The notes beneath the pieces were generated by a model. It searched no databases. It was not told the DNA's origin and saw only the letters and a list, made by a program, of their open reading frames with translations. The position numbers were made by a program, and so were the translations under genes. From the NCBI RefSeq assembly GCF_002099425.1, contig NW_018344251.1:100001-164000 (forward strand): a stretch of DNA of 64,000 nt, in the 5' to 3' direction. Below are positions 11,640 to 21,957 of this stretch, one piece after another (the first letter of the stretch is position 1; the number at the start of each line of letters is the position of its first letter). Source of the DNA: Phascolarctos cinereus. Its lineage: Eukaryota; Chordata; Mammalia; Diprotodontia; Phascolarctidae.

Positions 11640-12125
11640 TAGACAGATTTTTAAAAACAGCCAAGTCCCAGTCTTCAAAGATCTAGCTTACAATGTGTGT
11701 GTGTGTGTAAATAATATGTGTGAGTAAATAATATGTAAACAAATAACTCTGATAAAAACCAGAATGTGACAGTGACAAAGGAAAACAAAATGCTATAAAA
11801 ATATGTGAATAAGCAAAAATCATTCTCAGCTAGAGGGATCAGGGAAAGTTTCATGAAGAAGGTGGCATCTGAGCTAAACTTTGAAGGTAGAAGTGTTTAA
11901 TGGTAAGCTGGGCAGTGAATTCCAGATACAAAAGGAACAGCTGATGAGAATGTGCAGATTTGGGACAGGTAAGAATGGATGACATTGGGAACAGCTAGCA
12001 GACTGGTTTGTCGAGAATGCAGTGTGTGAAAGAGAAGGGTATGGAATACACTAAGCTAAAGGCAGATGGAGACAGTAGGGAAGAGAAGATAATATCAGGG
12101 TCTAAAGTTTGGAAGTGGTGGTAGC
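11640..12125 (-). mobile_element. L2 LINE 3' region, diverged
   Basis: 'gggatcagggaaagtttcatgaagaaggtggcatctgagctaaactttgaagg' and 'gtgaattccagatacaaaaggaacag' follow antisense L2 order. It starts near the L2-like phrase 'cccagtcttcaaagatctagcttacaatg' and includes a short GT tract at 11695-11709. Confidence 0.7.
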
Positions 12126-12159
12126 GAAAAAAGGGGATTAAAATGTTCCTTTATTAGAA

Positions 12160-12432
12160 ATTCATTCTCTAGGTGAAAATAATGCAAACATTTCTCTGTG
12201 TTCTTGATTATTTGGTAAGTAGGTACTTAGCGACCTGAAAAAATTAATGTGATTTATTCTTATTCCATGACCGTTTTTAAGATTGTTTGCTGTCAAAGTC
12301 CAAATCACGTGACAATGAAACTATGGAAGTAAATGCTATTGGCTTTTTCCATAGTGGGGTTTGGTTGACTGAATAGTGTTTGAAATAAACATAACAGAAT
12401 GTTTACCTAAAATGTTAACTAAATGCTTAAAT
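12160..12432. other. Repeat-free stretch with E-box palindrome
   Basis: No repeat recognised. Contains the palindrome TCACGTGA at 12305-12312, an ATTGG box at about 12338 and a FOX-like tgtttac at about 12400. Regulatory role is speculative. Confidence 0.3.
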
Positions 12433-12447
12433 GTATGGGGCTATCTT

Positions 12448-12601
12448 TTTTGTTTGTTAAGGCAATTGGGGTTAAGTGACTTGCCGGCTCACACAGGTAG
12501 TAAGTGTCAAGTGTCTGAGTAAGTCTGAGGCCACATTTGAACTCAGGTCCTCCTGACTTCAGGGCTGGTGCTCTATCCACTGCACCACCTAGCTGCCCCA
12601 A
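12448..12601 (-). mobile_element. Short tRNA-type SINE (WSINE1-like)
   Basis: Antisense: poly-T, 'aaggcaattggggttaagtgacttgcc', 'ctctatccactgcaccacctagctgcccc'. A perfect 15-base target-site duplication gtatggggctatctt lies at 12433-12447 and 12602-12616. An internal small duplication (gtctgagtaagtctgag) is copy-specific. Confidence 0.95.
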
Positions 12602-12754
12602 GTATGGGGCTATCTTAAGAGAAGAATTGGCAGTAAAAGGTAGAGGCTGCCCCCTTTTTTTTTTTTAAAGAAAATTCAGCATTTACATTTCAAATGTCAG
12701 CAGTTTTTAAAATGCCTCACCTGAAGTAGATTCAGTTCATCTCTAACACTTAAT

Positions 12755-12900
12755 AGGATAATAGGGCTTAGAGTTGGAAGGAACCTTAGAAATCATTTAG
12801 TCCAGCCCTCTCCTTTTACAGATGAGGAAACTGAAGCCCAGAGAGGCTAACTCCCTCAGAGTCACATAGGCAATACCTTGGTCAGAGCCCAACTCTCAAT
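12755..12900 (-). mobile_element. MIR-like SINE
   Basis: 'gcttagagttggaaggaaccttagaaatcatttagtccagccc' followed by 'acagatgaggaaactgaagcccagagagg'. This is the CR1/L3-like end plus CORE of an old mammal-wide SINE. Confidence 0.75.
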
Positions 12901-12904
12901 TTGA

Positions 12905-13555
12905 AAAGCACTCTCAAGATTTGACTCTTATCAAGCTCTCCCCTCCTCCCTCCTTCTATAACTTAATCTGCACAATTTCATGAAGAGCAACAGTGCTTCA
13001 GCGACTGGTCCTTGTGGAGCACACAGTGGATCACGTAGGCTAATTCATAACAGCTGCCAAACAGCAAAGTGATCTTGGACTGCTAAGTAGGTCAGTGCTC
13101 ACAAGGTATAGAAACACAAAAGGACAGGATGACTCAGTGTGACACCATGGACTCCCTGGCCCCTCTCCCTTCACTTTAGAAGCACCTGAAATTCTTCTTG
13201 AATGCACTGATTAACTGGATATGGGTGATTTCCTTTGGACTTCCCTATCTCTAAAGATGCATCTTTTAAAAAATATAGATAGATAAAAATATAAACGTAT
13301 ATTTTTCCTTTCTTGCTACTATACTATATACATTTACATATCTCTTTGTAGGCAGTTTTAATATGCTATTGCTCAATTTTTGGTCATATAGTCCTGGCCA
13401 TTATATGAAAGCCATTCTACCTGTATTCTGACGATCATCCTCACCTCCCTTTTATCAGAACCCTGGAGTTGCTCCTAGAGTCACCATGGGCTCTGATAGT
13501 GAACTTTCAACTCCTCTTGCTGAAAACCAGGCCTCCACATCATTTCCCAGCCACT
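12905..13555. other. No recognised gene or repeat
   Basis: Nothing firm. 13270-13320 is AT-rich with a short gata run. Confidence 0.4.
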
Positions 13556-13559
13556 ATTT

Positions 13560-13735
13560 CCAAACCATGCTGGTATGCAGTAGCTCCCGGCCAGCCCCCT
13601 TCCAGCTTTCCTTTAGGTGTTGTCTTCTTATTGCAGTGTAAATTCTTTGAGGTTAGGGACTGTCTTGCTTGCTTATATTTGCATCACTAGCACTTAGCAC
13701 AGTATCTGGCACATAGTAAACATTTAATAAATTCT
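13560..13735 (+). mobile_element. L2-type 3' end
   Basis: 'cagtgtaaattctttgaggttagggactgtcttg' ... 'cactagcacttagcacagtatctggcacatagtaaacatttaataaa' is a sense-strand L2 terminus. It ends directly at the pyrimidine tract. Confidence 0.75.
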
Positions 13736-13754
13736 CTTTCTCTCTCTGTGTCTC

Positions 13755-13825
<71 letters not shown>

Positions 13826-13896
13826 CCCTCTCTCTTCTCTCTCTCTCTCTCTCTCTCCTTCTCTGCCTCTCTCCTGTTCCTCCTCTTCTTCTTCTC

Positions 13897-13931
<35 letters not shown>

Positions 13932-14040
13932 TCTGTCTGTCTCTCCCTCTGTCTCTGTCTCTCTCTCTCTGTCTCTCTCTCTCTCTTTTCTGTCTCTGTC
14001 TCTCCTTATCTCTCTCTCTGTCTTTCTCTCTGTCTCTCAT
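13735..14040. repeat. ~300-bp (CT)n-rich polypyrimidine tract
   Basis: Nearly pure CT/TCTG/TTCC repeats on the plus strand for about 300 bases. A 160-codon minus-strand frame and a 108-codon plus-strand frame here encode only Arg/Glu or Ser/Leu runs and are not genes. Confidence 0.97.
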
Positions 14041-14189
14041 AAAAGGAGATGTGGCTAAACAAGAGTTTATGTGAAAGAGACCTAGAAGTTTGGAGAGAAT
14101 GTGTGGCACTGTGGATAAAGCGGTGGAGAAGCAGAAGATAAGTTCAAACTGTACCTCTTTTTTCATCATCTTTTAGCTGATGGGGGTGA

Positions 14190-14430
14190 TCTCAGGTCTA
14201 AAATGCTTCACCACTTCACCTTTGCTAGTGCCTCCCCTCTCTGACTATTTTCCATCTACCATGCATATGTTACATATGTACCTAGTTATTTGTGAATTAT
14301 CTCCCTCATCAGAATGTAAGCTTCTTGAGGTCAGGGAGAGTGCTTTTTTGGTTTGGTTTGGTTTTGTATTCCCAGCACTCAGCAGAGTGCCTATCACATA
14401 GTAGGCATTTAAAAAATGCTTGTTGACCAA
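14190..14430 (+). mobile_element. L2-type 3' end
   Basis: 'ctcatcagaatgtaagcttcttgaggtcagggagag' ... 'tattcccagcactcagcagagtgcctatcacatagtaggcattt' in sense orientation, with an extra ggtttggtttggtt run. Confidence 0.8.
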
Positions 14431-14454
14431 CTGACTCCTGTACGTACCCAAGGT

Positions 14455-14590
14455 GAGAATATCCTTGCTTTCAGGTCCCAGCTCAAATCTGATCTGATTC
14501 ATGAAAACTTTCTGACATCATTCACTTTTTCCTTAACTGACCTCTCACAACATTCACTGTCTATTCAATCCATTGTGGCACCTGGTTGTA
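14455..14590 (+). mobile_element. L2 3'UTR fragment
   Basis: 'ccttgctttcaggtcccagctcaaatctgatctgattcatgaaaactttctgac' matches the L2 segment upstream of the terminus, as at 51330-51360. Confidence 0.65.
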
Positions 14591-14825
14591 TTAATTATTA
14601 AATTAATTTGAAATTAATTAATAAAATTATTAATATAATGCATATTAATGCTTAATGATATATTCTTTTGGATTTTTCTCAAATTATATCATGATTTTTG
14701 AGATACTTACAGATAGGAACAATATCAGAGCCCATGGTGACTCTAGGAGCAGACTCCCAGGTTCTGGTAAATGGAAGGTGTGGATGATAGAATACAGGTA
14801 GAATGGCTTTCATATAATGGCCAGG

Positions 14826-14856
14826 ACCATACACACACACACACACACACACACAT
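14826..14856. repeat. (CA)n microsatellite
   Basis: About 13 CA units. Confidence 0.95.
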
Positions 14857-14935
14857 ATTTTGTATCTCCCATAGGGCATGGTACATAGTAGTGCGTATAA
14901 CATGTATACTTTTTTTTAAGTATTGAAAAGAAGAA

Positions 14936-15195
14936 AATAATAATTTATCAAGTGCCTACTATGTAGCAGGCATTGCATTAAGTGCTTTATACAAATGATC
15001 TTATTGATCCTCACAAGAACCATGGAAGATAGGTACTATTATCCTCATTTTACAGTTGACAAAACTGAGGCAGCTCAAGGTTAAATGATTTACCCAGGGT
15101 CACACAGCTAGTAAGCATCGGAGGCTGGATTTGAACTCAGGTCTTCCTGACTCCAGGCAAAGTGCTCTATCCACTGCACCGCCTAGCCATGCCAT
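14936..15195 (-). mobile_element. CORE-SINE with L2-type tail
   Basis: Full order in antisense: 'caagtgcctactatgtagcaggcattgc', 'atcttattgatcctcacaag', 'cattttacagttgacaaaactgaggc', 'gggtcacacagctagtaagc', 'tctatccactgcaccgcctagc'. Confidence 0.9.
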
Positions 15196-15309
15196 ATGCA
15201 GATAGATATTTCATAAATGCATCTATTTTTCCCTACTTGCTCTCTCAAGCCCCATTATACCACCTGTTCTGAAAGCCAGTTTGTAAATAAGACATGAGAA
15301 CATAAGAAA

Positions 15310-15485
15310 TAATACTAGCAGTTAACATTTCAACAAAACTTTAAGGTCAGCCAAACACCAGGTGACAGAACTGTGGCTCAGAGAAAGGTAAGTGGCTTCC
15401 CTGTGGTCACACAGTAGGTCTAGGATTATAACCCTGGGCCCCTCACCCTCTCAGTCCGGTGCCTTTCCACCACACACGGCTGTGT
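15310..15485 (-). mobile_element. MIR-like SINE
   Basis: 'acaaaactttaaggtcag', 'gaactgtggctcagagaaagg', 'ggtcacacagtaggtc' and 'gtccggtgcctttccaccacac' in MIR order. Confidence 0.75.
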
Positions 15486-15489
15486 TTCA

Positions 15490-16000
15490 AAGTTGCTGAT
15501 CAAACATACAAACAAATGTAGGGGATATTGAGAAGGTACAGTAAGTGCCGTAATCAATTTCTGAGAAGAAGAAGAAAGAAAGAACAATCAGATTCTGCAG
15601 GTCAGGTAGAAGGCCTCCCACTTTATCCCTTCCCTACTGGATGAGGAATTCTACACTCAAGAGTCACTTTTCTCCTCTGACAGAGGCCATCACTGTTTTG
15701 CCCAGAGCTTAAGCTAAGCATTCTTTTAAAATAGATGGCTAATAAAATCAAGGTCACAGTTATCCCAAGCATCTGATAGAAATTCTGTTTATTTTCCTAA
15801 AGAGCAGGGACTCAGACCTAAACGACGCATCAAACATGTCAAACAAAAGAACAATAGGATAAGACTTAATCCACTTTCTAAGAAATAAACTTGTATTACT
15901 CAAACAAATTTTTTTTTAATTAAGCCACTGGTTTTAAATCCTCGCATTCTAGTCCTGGCCATGTTTCCCTACTGTAGTATTTAATCTTGCCCTGACAAAG
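15490..16000. other. No recognised gene or repeat
   Basis: Nothing supported apart from short A/T runs. Confidence 0.4.
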
Positions 16001-16002
16001 GG

Positions 16003-16093
16003 AAGCTGCATAGTGTTGTAGAAATAGTGCAGGGTTTGGAGTTGGCAGACAGCAGTAGCTCACTATGTCTATATAACTTTGGGTAGGTCACTT
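16003..16093 (+). mobile_element. MIR-like SINE, cut by younger SINE
   Basis: 'gaagctgcatagtgttgtagaaatagtgcagg' head and 'ctttgggtaggtcactt' middle. Its continuation after the inserted SINE is not obvious. Confidence 0.65.
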
Positions 16094-16344
16094 AGGGCAG
16101 CTGGAAGGCACAGTGACTAGAGGACCAGACCTAGAGTCAGGAAGAACTGAGTCCGAGTCTGGCCCCAGACACTTACTAGCTGTGTGACGCTGGGCAAGGC
16201 AATTAACCCTCTATGCCTCAGTTTCCTCATCTGTAAACTGAGCTGGAGAAGAAGATGGCCAACCACCGCTGTGTCTTTGAGGAAAACCTTGAATGGGGTC
16301 ACAAAGAGTCAGACGTGACTGAAAATGACTAGCCAACAACAAAA
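16094..16344 (+). mobile_element. SINE with BovB/RTE-type tail
   Basis: Head 'agggcagctggaaggcacagtg', CORE, linker and end 'cacaaagagtcagacgtgactg...ccaacaac'. A 9-base target-site duplication aggtcactt lies at 16085-16093 and 16345-16353, inside the MIR. Confidence 0.92.
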
Positions 16345-16489
16345 AGGTCACTTCTTTTTGTTTCTTACTGAAGGTCCTTCCACCTGTCTATCATTGTCGA
16401 TTTTATACTGATTTTAACATTCACCAGGAAACGGATGCTTGTCATAGCTAGGGCCAAAGGGGCAGGAAAGATGAAGAAACATAGTAGAA

Positions 16490-16665
16490 AGGCTCCTGTG
16501 CTTGGGATTCTGTCTCCACTTTTTACTGATAATGTGAACTTGAGTCAGTCACCATGTTTCTGAGCCTCATTCTCCTCCTCCTCTGTAATAATGAAAATGA
16601 TGCCTGTAGTGCTTACTTCAAAGTTCCAATGAAATATTGCATAGAAAGTTCTAAGTAAAACCAGG
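16490..16665 (+). mobile_element. MIR-like SINE
   Basis: 'actgataatgtgaacttgagtcagtcaccatgtttctgagcctcattc' then 'ataatgaaaatgatgcctgtag' and a 'gaaatattgcatagaaag' end. Confidence 0.65.
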
Positions 16666-16699
16666 CTGCTATCGTGAAGTCATTTAAAAGTAGTTTCTT

Positions 16700-16775
16700 T
16701 AGGCACCAAAATAGCTCATCTTAATATGACACTTTATAGCTGTACAGTGCTTACCAGGTAGCTCATAGGATCCTT
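16700..16775 (-). mobile_element. CORE-SINE tail fragment
   Basis: 'gacactttatagctgtacagtgcttaccagg' and 'aggatccttacaatagccct' resemble the antisense tail and CORE. The rest is displaced by the SINE dimer at 16792. Confidence 0.5.
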
Positions 16776-16791
16776 ACAATAGCCCTGAATG

Positions 16792-17013
16792 GAGGCAGCT
16801 AGGTGGCACAGTGGATAGAGCACTGGCCCTAAAGTCAGGAGGACCTGAGTTCAAATCTGCCCTCAGACCAACTACTTAACATTTACTAGCTGTGTGACTC
16901 TGGGCAAGTCACTTAACCCCAATAGCCTAAAAACAAAAATGTGGCCTCAGATACTTACTAGCTATGTGACCCTGGGCAAGTCACTTAACCCCATTGCCTC
17001 AAAAAAAAAAATC
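16792..17013 (+). mobile_element. Dimeric short SINE (WSINE1-like)
   Basis: A complete unit (ggaggcagctaggtggcacag ... ttaaccccaatagcctaaaaac, 16792-16938) is followed at once by a second, 5'-truncated unit (tgtggcctcagatacttactag ... ccattgcctc plus A-tail, 16940-17013). One 16-base duplication with one mismatch (acaatagccctgaatg at 16776-16791, acaacagccctgaatg at 17014-17029) flanks the pair, so both units appear to have entered in one event. Confidence 0.88.
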
Positions 17014-17054
17014 ACAACAGCCCTGAATGTAGAACTATTTAACACGTTAACATG

Positions 17055-17122
17055 ATAAGGCAAAAGACAGTCCTGGCTTCCAAAAAGCTCACATATATAT
17101 ATGTGTGTGTGTATATACACAC

Positions 17123-17184
<62 letters not shown>

Positions 17185-17460
17185 ATGTATCCTGCTTGTA
17201 CATATATATATATATATATATATATACCACACACACACACACACATATATGATAAATTGGAGCTAATTTACAGGGGTGAAAGCACTAGAATTCAGGGGGT
17301 TCAGGAAAGGCTTCCTGTAAGAGGAGAGATTTTAGCTGGGATTTGGAAATAAAAGCCAGGAGGTAGAGATGAGGAAGACAGCCAGAAAAAAGTGCCTGGA
17401 GTTGGAAGATGGAGCCTCTTGTGTGAGGAACAGCCAAGGAACTATAAAGCAGAGTTGAGC
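17055..17460 (-). mobile_element. L2 LINE 3' region with microsatellite
   Basis: 'gataaggcaaaagacagtcctggcttccaaaaagctcac' at the left, then the microsatellite. Beyond it are 'ggttcaggaaaggcttcctgtaagagg' and 'agatggagcctcttgtgtgaggaacagccaa', which are antisense L2 segments. Confidence 0.7.
17092..17250. repeat. (GT)n and (TA)n compound microsatellite
   Basis: tatatatatgtgtgtgtgtatatac..., a long uninterrupted GT run at 17129-17178, then (TA)n at 17203-17225 and (CA)n at 17228-17243. Confidence 0.97.
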
Positions 17461-17464
17461 AAAA

Positions 17465-18200
17465 CAATGGGAAATATTGACCAAATCTGACATTTTAGCC
17501 CTGTTTCCCTTTGCATTGTTATGGCCTTCTCAAGCCATCTCATGTCAATTTTTATAATGTATGAGAAATAGTTTGTGGACAAGTCACCATTTTCCGGGTT
17601 TAATCACGTATGGTATTAGTACTTACCATCTACTACTCATACATTAAGACAATAATTATTTACTGATCCTCAGTTATAAAATACATAATTCATTCCTCAA
17701 AAGTACTGGGTAAATTATTATCCCCTGCTGATTAAGATACTTATTTAACTTTTCAATGGTTAGATGTTTCTTCATCCCCATATGTATCATTTTTGCTATT
17801 ATAAGTCCTTAATTATATGAGATCTTTATCTGATGGATTTCTACCCATACCTCCATTCATAATTCATTTAAAACTCTTGGGGGAGGGTTGGTCTGTCATA
17901 AAGAGGGAGCCTTGACTTAATTGATAGTTCAAATCGGAGGTCAGGAAAGCAATATACTAGCTTCAGATCATGGGAACAGGGCAAAATGATCTGGCAAATG
18001 GATTTGACATTGTCTATACTAACTCTACATTTTTGGAGGTAGCAATATGCCCCAGCCGGCCGTATTGAGCTAGGCTTTAAGGAACCCGTCAGCAGGGCAA
18101 TTCTGTTGAGCCTAATGTCTTTCATAGGACCAGTTGTATTGATTGTCCAACAATTGTGAAGTAGCTCTCAAAACTGTATTTATAAAGTACTATTTTGGCT
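17465..18200. other. No recognised gene or repeat
   Basis: Single-copy-looking, AT-rich in the middle. No convincing frame. Confidence 0.4.
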
Positions 18201-18204
18201 AGCT

Positions 18205-18330
18205 GATGATACAATAGAAACATGGCCCCAGGGAAAAGGACAGGATTTGGAACCAGATGATCAGGTTCATTTAAGCTCTCTCAGCCTCATTTGCCTGGTA
18301 TGTAAAATGGGAACAATCATATTATATAAA
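18205..18330 (+). mobile_element. MIR-like SINE
   Basis: 'aatagaaacatggcccc' head, 'gaaccagatgatcaggttc', 'tctcagcctcatttgcctggtatgtaaaatgggaaca'. Confidence 0.65.
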
Positions 18331-18334
18331 TAAA

Positions 18335-18420
18335 CAAATATATGTGTATATATATTTATGTGTGTATATATATACATATTACATATACATTATATATATA
18401 TATATAGATATATAGATAGA
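18335..18420. repeat. (TA)n / (TAGA)n microsatellite
   Basis: tatatgtgtatatatattta... followed by agatatatagatagatg. Confidence 0.95.
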
Positions 18421-18905
18421 TGTTGTTTTTCATCCTTCATTTTCAGAGGGCCAGTGACATCACAGGGTGATGTCTTGACTTGCAAATAAATTGGATTTAA
18501 GTGAGGCAGAGCTGCACAGAGTCTTTAAAGTCCAGTGGCAAGACAAAAGTCAGGAAGAGGAGCGATGGCTGGGGATGCAGGGGATGACCTTGGCATCTTT
18601 GATGTCTGACCAAGCTCCTAGACCTCCACAATGCCTGTGTCAGCCACCTTTATGGCTACTGGAACGTTCTCATCTGCCCATTCCACCAGGAAAGTCTTCA
18701 CAAGCTTGGGGTAGACATCCCCCTAACTCACCAATGGGCTTGAGGCCTTTTTGTTACCCTCAACCTGGTTTAGCCCATCTGCTGAGACAGTTATACTGGG
18801 GTGTGGCCACCGTGCATGCTGCAGTTTCTTGGAGCCCCAGGTGAAAGTTGGGTGGCAAGTAGACACCAAAGGTAGATAAACAGTCCTAAAAAGGGCTCAG
18901 CAAGC
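18421..18905 (+). mobile_element. Unclassified interspersed repeat X
   Basis: Begins 'tgttgtttttcatccttcattttc' and continues 'ccagtgacatcacagggtgatgtcttgacttgcaaataaattggatttaagtgaggcagagctgcacag'. The same phrases recur at 31735 (+) and, in antisense, at 61836-61985, so this is a repeat, not a gene. An open frame of 117 codons at 18491-18844 has no recognisable domain and lies wholly inside the repeat. The stretch gacatca...tgatgtc is a small inverted repeat. I cannot assign a class. Confidence 0.7.
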
Positions 18906-18909
18906 CTTC

Positions 18910-20364
18910 ACCACAGAATTGTTAGTCCTACCCCATAAACCCCACACATTCTTGTCTACATTTTCAAGGTAGAAGTGTTTTGTAAACATTAAAGGAAAGT
19001 GTTTTGTAAACAGTAAAGCACAATATGAATGTGAGTAGAGATTTGTTGAATTGATGCTACTGAGGTTGAATGGGCTGGTGCAGTGCTTGAAAGGGCTAGT
19101 TTACTTTGTTTTATGCCCATATTTTGTATCTCTCACTGAAGTTGGTCATTACCCAAATGAACATGGTCAGTAAGCAGGTTAAATTTGCTGATTTGCCCCC
19201 AGTCTCATCCAATGCAACCTATCACCTTTACTGGAAAAAAAAAACCATACGACTTGTCACATCTGCCCCCCCCAAAAAAAAAACCTTTGTTGATAGTGGG
19301 TCAGCCATGTACAATTTATAAGGAAAAGCAGCAAATTATTATGGGCAGAAGTTGTTCTGAGCTGCAGGCCCAAGCATGGGTAAAGGTGGGGGTAGGAAGG
19401 AGAACAGAGATAAATACAAAGGTAAGACCTGGCCCCCAGCAACTGCATCTGCTCAAGCTCCTCAAATGTGCTCATTGTTCCAGATGTACCTGAAATTGTC
19501 TGTGTAACTGTTCAGACTATTCCTTGACCTGTTTCACTTCAGACTTCTCTGGTAATAAACAGCAGCGGTCTTAAGGAGGGTGGAGCAGCCAGGGCTAGGC
19601 CCAAGAGAGATAAATTCAGAAGAATAGCACTTTCTGTCTTTTAATAGCACTAAAGCAACCAGAGTTGAAACAACTACTTAATTGGAAGTCAATATAGTAC
19701 AAGTTGTTGGTGAGCTCCTCCCCTATTCTCCTCCCCCCCCCCCCGGCTCTCTGCGCCCCTCTACATGGGGTAGAGCTATCAGCAGTAACAAGGACTCTGT
19801 CTCCCTCAAATAAGGAGGCACGCTTAGCTACTGCCTCCAGCTGAGACTGCTACTTGCAGTTCTGGGAAGAGGGGAAGGGCCCAAGTGCCCAAAACTCCTA
19901 GTTATAGCACTGATGAATGGGTTTTGTTTCTGGCTCTCTTTTTTGGATTTTGTTTACTCTCTGTAGTCTCCAGTTCCAGCTTCTTCAGGAAGAGTCCTTA
20001 CCTGCTTCACCCAGATTCTAGATTATTCTCCATTCAAATTGAGAATTGAAGGCCCTTATAGGCCTAAGGGCTGCCCTACAGGCCTAAGGGTTACCATAAG
20101 TCTGGATCAAATCTCAAGGAAACTGATCATTGAGAATCCCAATAAAATCCAATCAATCTTATCAATCCATAACAACTGTGAAGATGGCAAGGATGATGGG
20201 ATTAGTCACTGAGGGAGTCAGGGAGCTGCCTAGGGATAAAACCAGAAATTGTTGAACATTGTGTTGAATAGGATGAAATCAAAGGTGGAAAATCTGTTTC
20301 CACCACATGCTGGAGTAGAATTGACAGGCAGTTTTCTCAATTGGTCTAGGGCTAGCAGAAAACC
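18910..20364. other. No recognised gene; small tandem repeat
   Basis: Single-copy-looking. A run of C at 19732-19744 and a two-unit tandem of about 22 bases (aggcctaaggg at 20060 and 20081) are the only structure seen. Open frames at 19106-19493 have no domain I recognise. Confidence 0.4.
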
Positions 20365-20381
20365 AAAGAAATACAGGAAGA

Positions 20382-20512
20382 GTGGATAGAGCACTGGCCC
20401 TGAAGTCAGGAGGACCTGAGTTCAAATCCAGCCTCAGATACATAACACTTACTAGCTGTGTGACCCTGGGCAAGTCACTTAACCTTTAAGCCTCACCATA
20501 AAAAAAAAAAAG
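20382..20512 (+). mobile_element. Short tRNA-type SINE (WSINE1-like), 5'-truncated
   Basis: Starts at 'gtggatagagcactggccc' and runs to an A-rich tail. A perfect 17-base target-site duplication aaagaaatacaggaaga lies at 20365-20381 and 20513-20529. Confidence 0.95.
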
Positions 20513-20728
20513 AAAGAAATACAGGAAGAACTAGAATATTACACATCAATATGAGTTGTACCTTAAGATTGAAACTGACTCGGCCTAGTAAGATCTTTGC
20601 GGGGGGTGGGTCGGAATTCACTGTTTGAAACGATTCTTTTTCTGCTATCACGGGATTGGAAGTAGGGGAAGGAAGAAAGGCTACCAGCTGAAAGATTTAG
20701 CTGTAGCTAATTGACCCAGAGTTAACTG

Positions 20729-20937
20729 AATAGGTGGCACAGTGGATAGAGCAACGGGCCTGGAGTCAGGAAGACCCGAGTTCAAATGTGACCTCAGACC
20801 TTACTAGCTGTGTGACCCTGGGCAAGTCACCTGGTTTGCCTCAGTTTCCTCATTTGTAAAATGACAAACCACTTCAGTACTTTTGCCGAGAAAACCCCAA
20901 AAGGGGTCAGAAAGAATTAGGCACAACTGAACTACAA
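20729..20937 (+). mobile_element. SINE with BovB/RTE-type tail
   Basis: 'aggtggcacagtggatagagcaacggg', CORE, 'cttcagtacttttgccgagaaaacc', 'cagaaagaattaggcacaactg', 'ctacaacaa'. Flanking 'aactga' at both sides is a possible short duplication. Confidence 0.9.
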
Positions 20938-20944
20938 CAAACTG

Positions 20945-21090
20945 ACCAGGTCTGGGGTCTTGACTCTTGTCACGTCTGCCAAGTATGGTTACAATGCTTC
21001 CTACTACCAGCTAAGGTGACAAATCATGAAGAAATGTTGGGGTTACAAACAAAGGCTCTATGCCCAAGGAGTCTTTTAAAAAATATCTTC
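20945..21090. other. Flank of half-L1 copy 1
   Basis: Nothing recognised. Its right end carries the possible target-site duplicate (21078-21092). Confidence 0.3.
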
Positions 21091-21957
21091 TGGAAGTCCC
21101 GAGGGGGCAGAGCCAAGATGGCAAAGTGAAAGCAGTGAGTTGCTTGAGTTCTCCCCCAAACCCATCCAAATAACCTATAAAAATGGCTCTAAACAAATTC
21201 TAAAGCAGCAGAACCCACAAAAAGACAGAGTGAAACAAATTTCCAGCCCAAGACAACCTGGATGGTTGATCAGAAAGGTATATCCCGGTGGGCAGGGAGA
21301 GGAGCACAGTGCAGTGTGGGCCTGAAAGCAGGCCTCAGAGAACTGAATCATGGGCAGCTGTGGCGGCTTCCAGACCTCTCAACACAAACACCAAAGACAA
21401 CTTAGAAGGTCAGTGGGAAAAGTCTGTTTCTGCGGTGCTGAGAGAGGAGCGAGGTCAGAGCCAGCTCCAGAGCGAAGAGCACAGATCACGGGCGCCAGGG
21501 CGGTGGCTGCGTCCTGAGCTTCAGGCCCACAGACTGAGGGGGAATTGAGTGGCTGATCAGAGGGGGACTGCAGGGATCTATTTGCCAGTGCTGAGGCAGG
21601 AATCTCTTCTTTGTCCATGCTTGGATCTGGGTCACAGTTCTGGGTGGCGGTCCTGGGGTGAGGAGGAATGCTGGCGTGGTGGAGCTTGTAGTGGCAGTCC
21701 AGAGGAAACCTTCTTCACAGTTCCAGGACAGAAAGGAGTGCTTGTAGTCACTCATAGACCAGAGCACAGGCCAGGAAAGGAGTACACACCTCACCCCTTA
21801 TCATACCACCTTGGAAGAACTGAAAATTTACAGGTCCCTACAAGTATCTCTGAAAACAGCTGTATAAACCCCGAAGCTTGGGACAGTACATTCTCCACAT
21901 TGGAAGCAGACTCTTACCTTAACAAAGAGTTTAAAACTCCAGTAACTGGTTGGGATC

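Larger units (their letters stand above)
10616..11640 (-). mobile_element. L2 LINE 3' region with two insertions
   Basis: A second antisense L2. It starts at 10616 (tcagtcaattaacaggcattta), is interrupted by a plus-strand L2 tail at 10641-10767, and continues from 'ggtgctgtgctgggtgtggggg' through 'ttccaggcatggggaacaaag', 'cttggctggatcacagagtgtggg' and 'agaggcaatagacag' to 'gaccaattaggaggctgctgcaa'. It is broken again by a SINE at 11377-11530, after which 'gacagaaatagggaagttt' resumes L2. Confidence 0.8.

Noticed and set aside
13687-14169. 160-codon minus-strand frame of Arg/Glu-rich protein
   Set aside because: It is a direct translation of the polypyrimidine tract; no unique sequence or domain.
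17129-17178. Repeat array resembling CRISPR or telomeric DNA
   Set aside because: It is a simple GT microsatellite; no spacer structure and no TTAGGG units.
18491-18844. 117-codon frame as a possible small gene
   Set aside because: It lies entirely within interspersed repeat X, has no recognisable domain, and other copies do not keep the frame.
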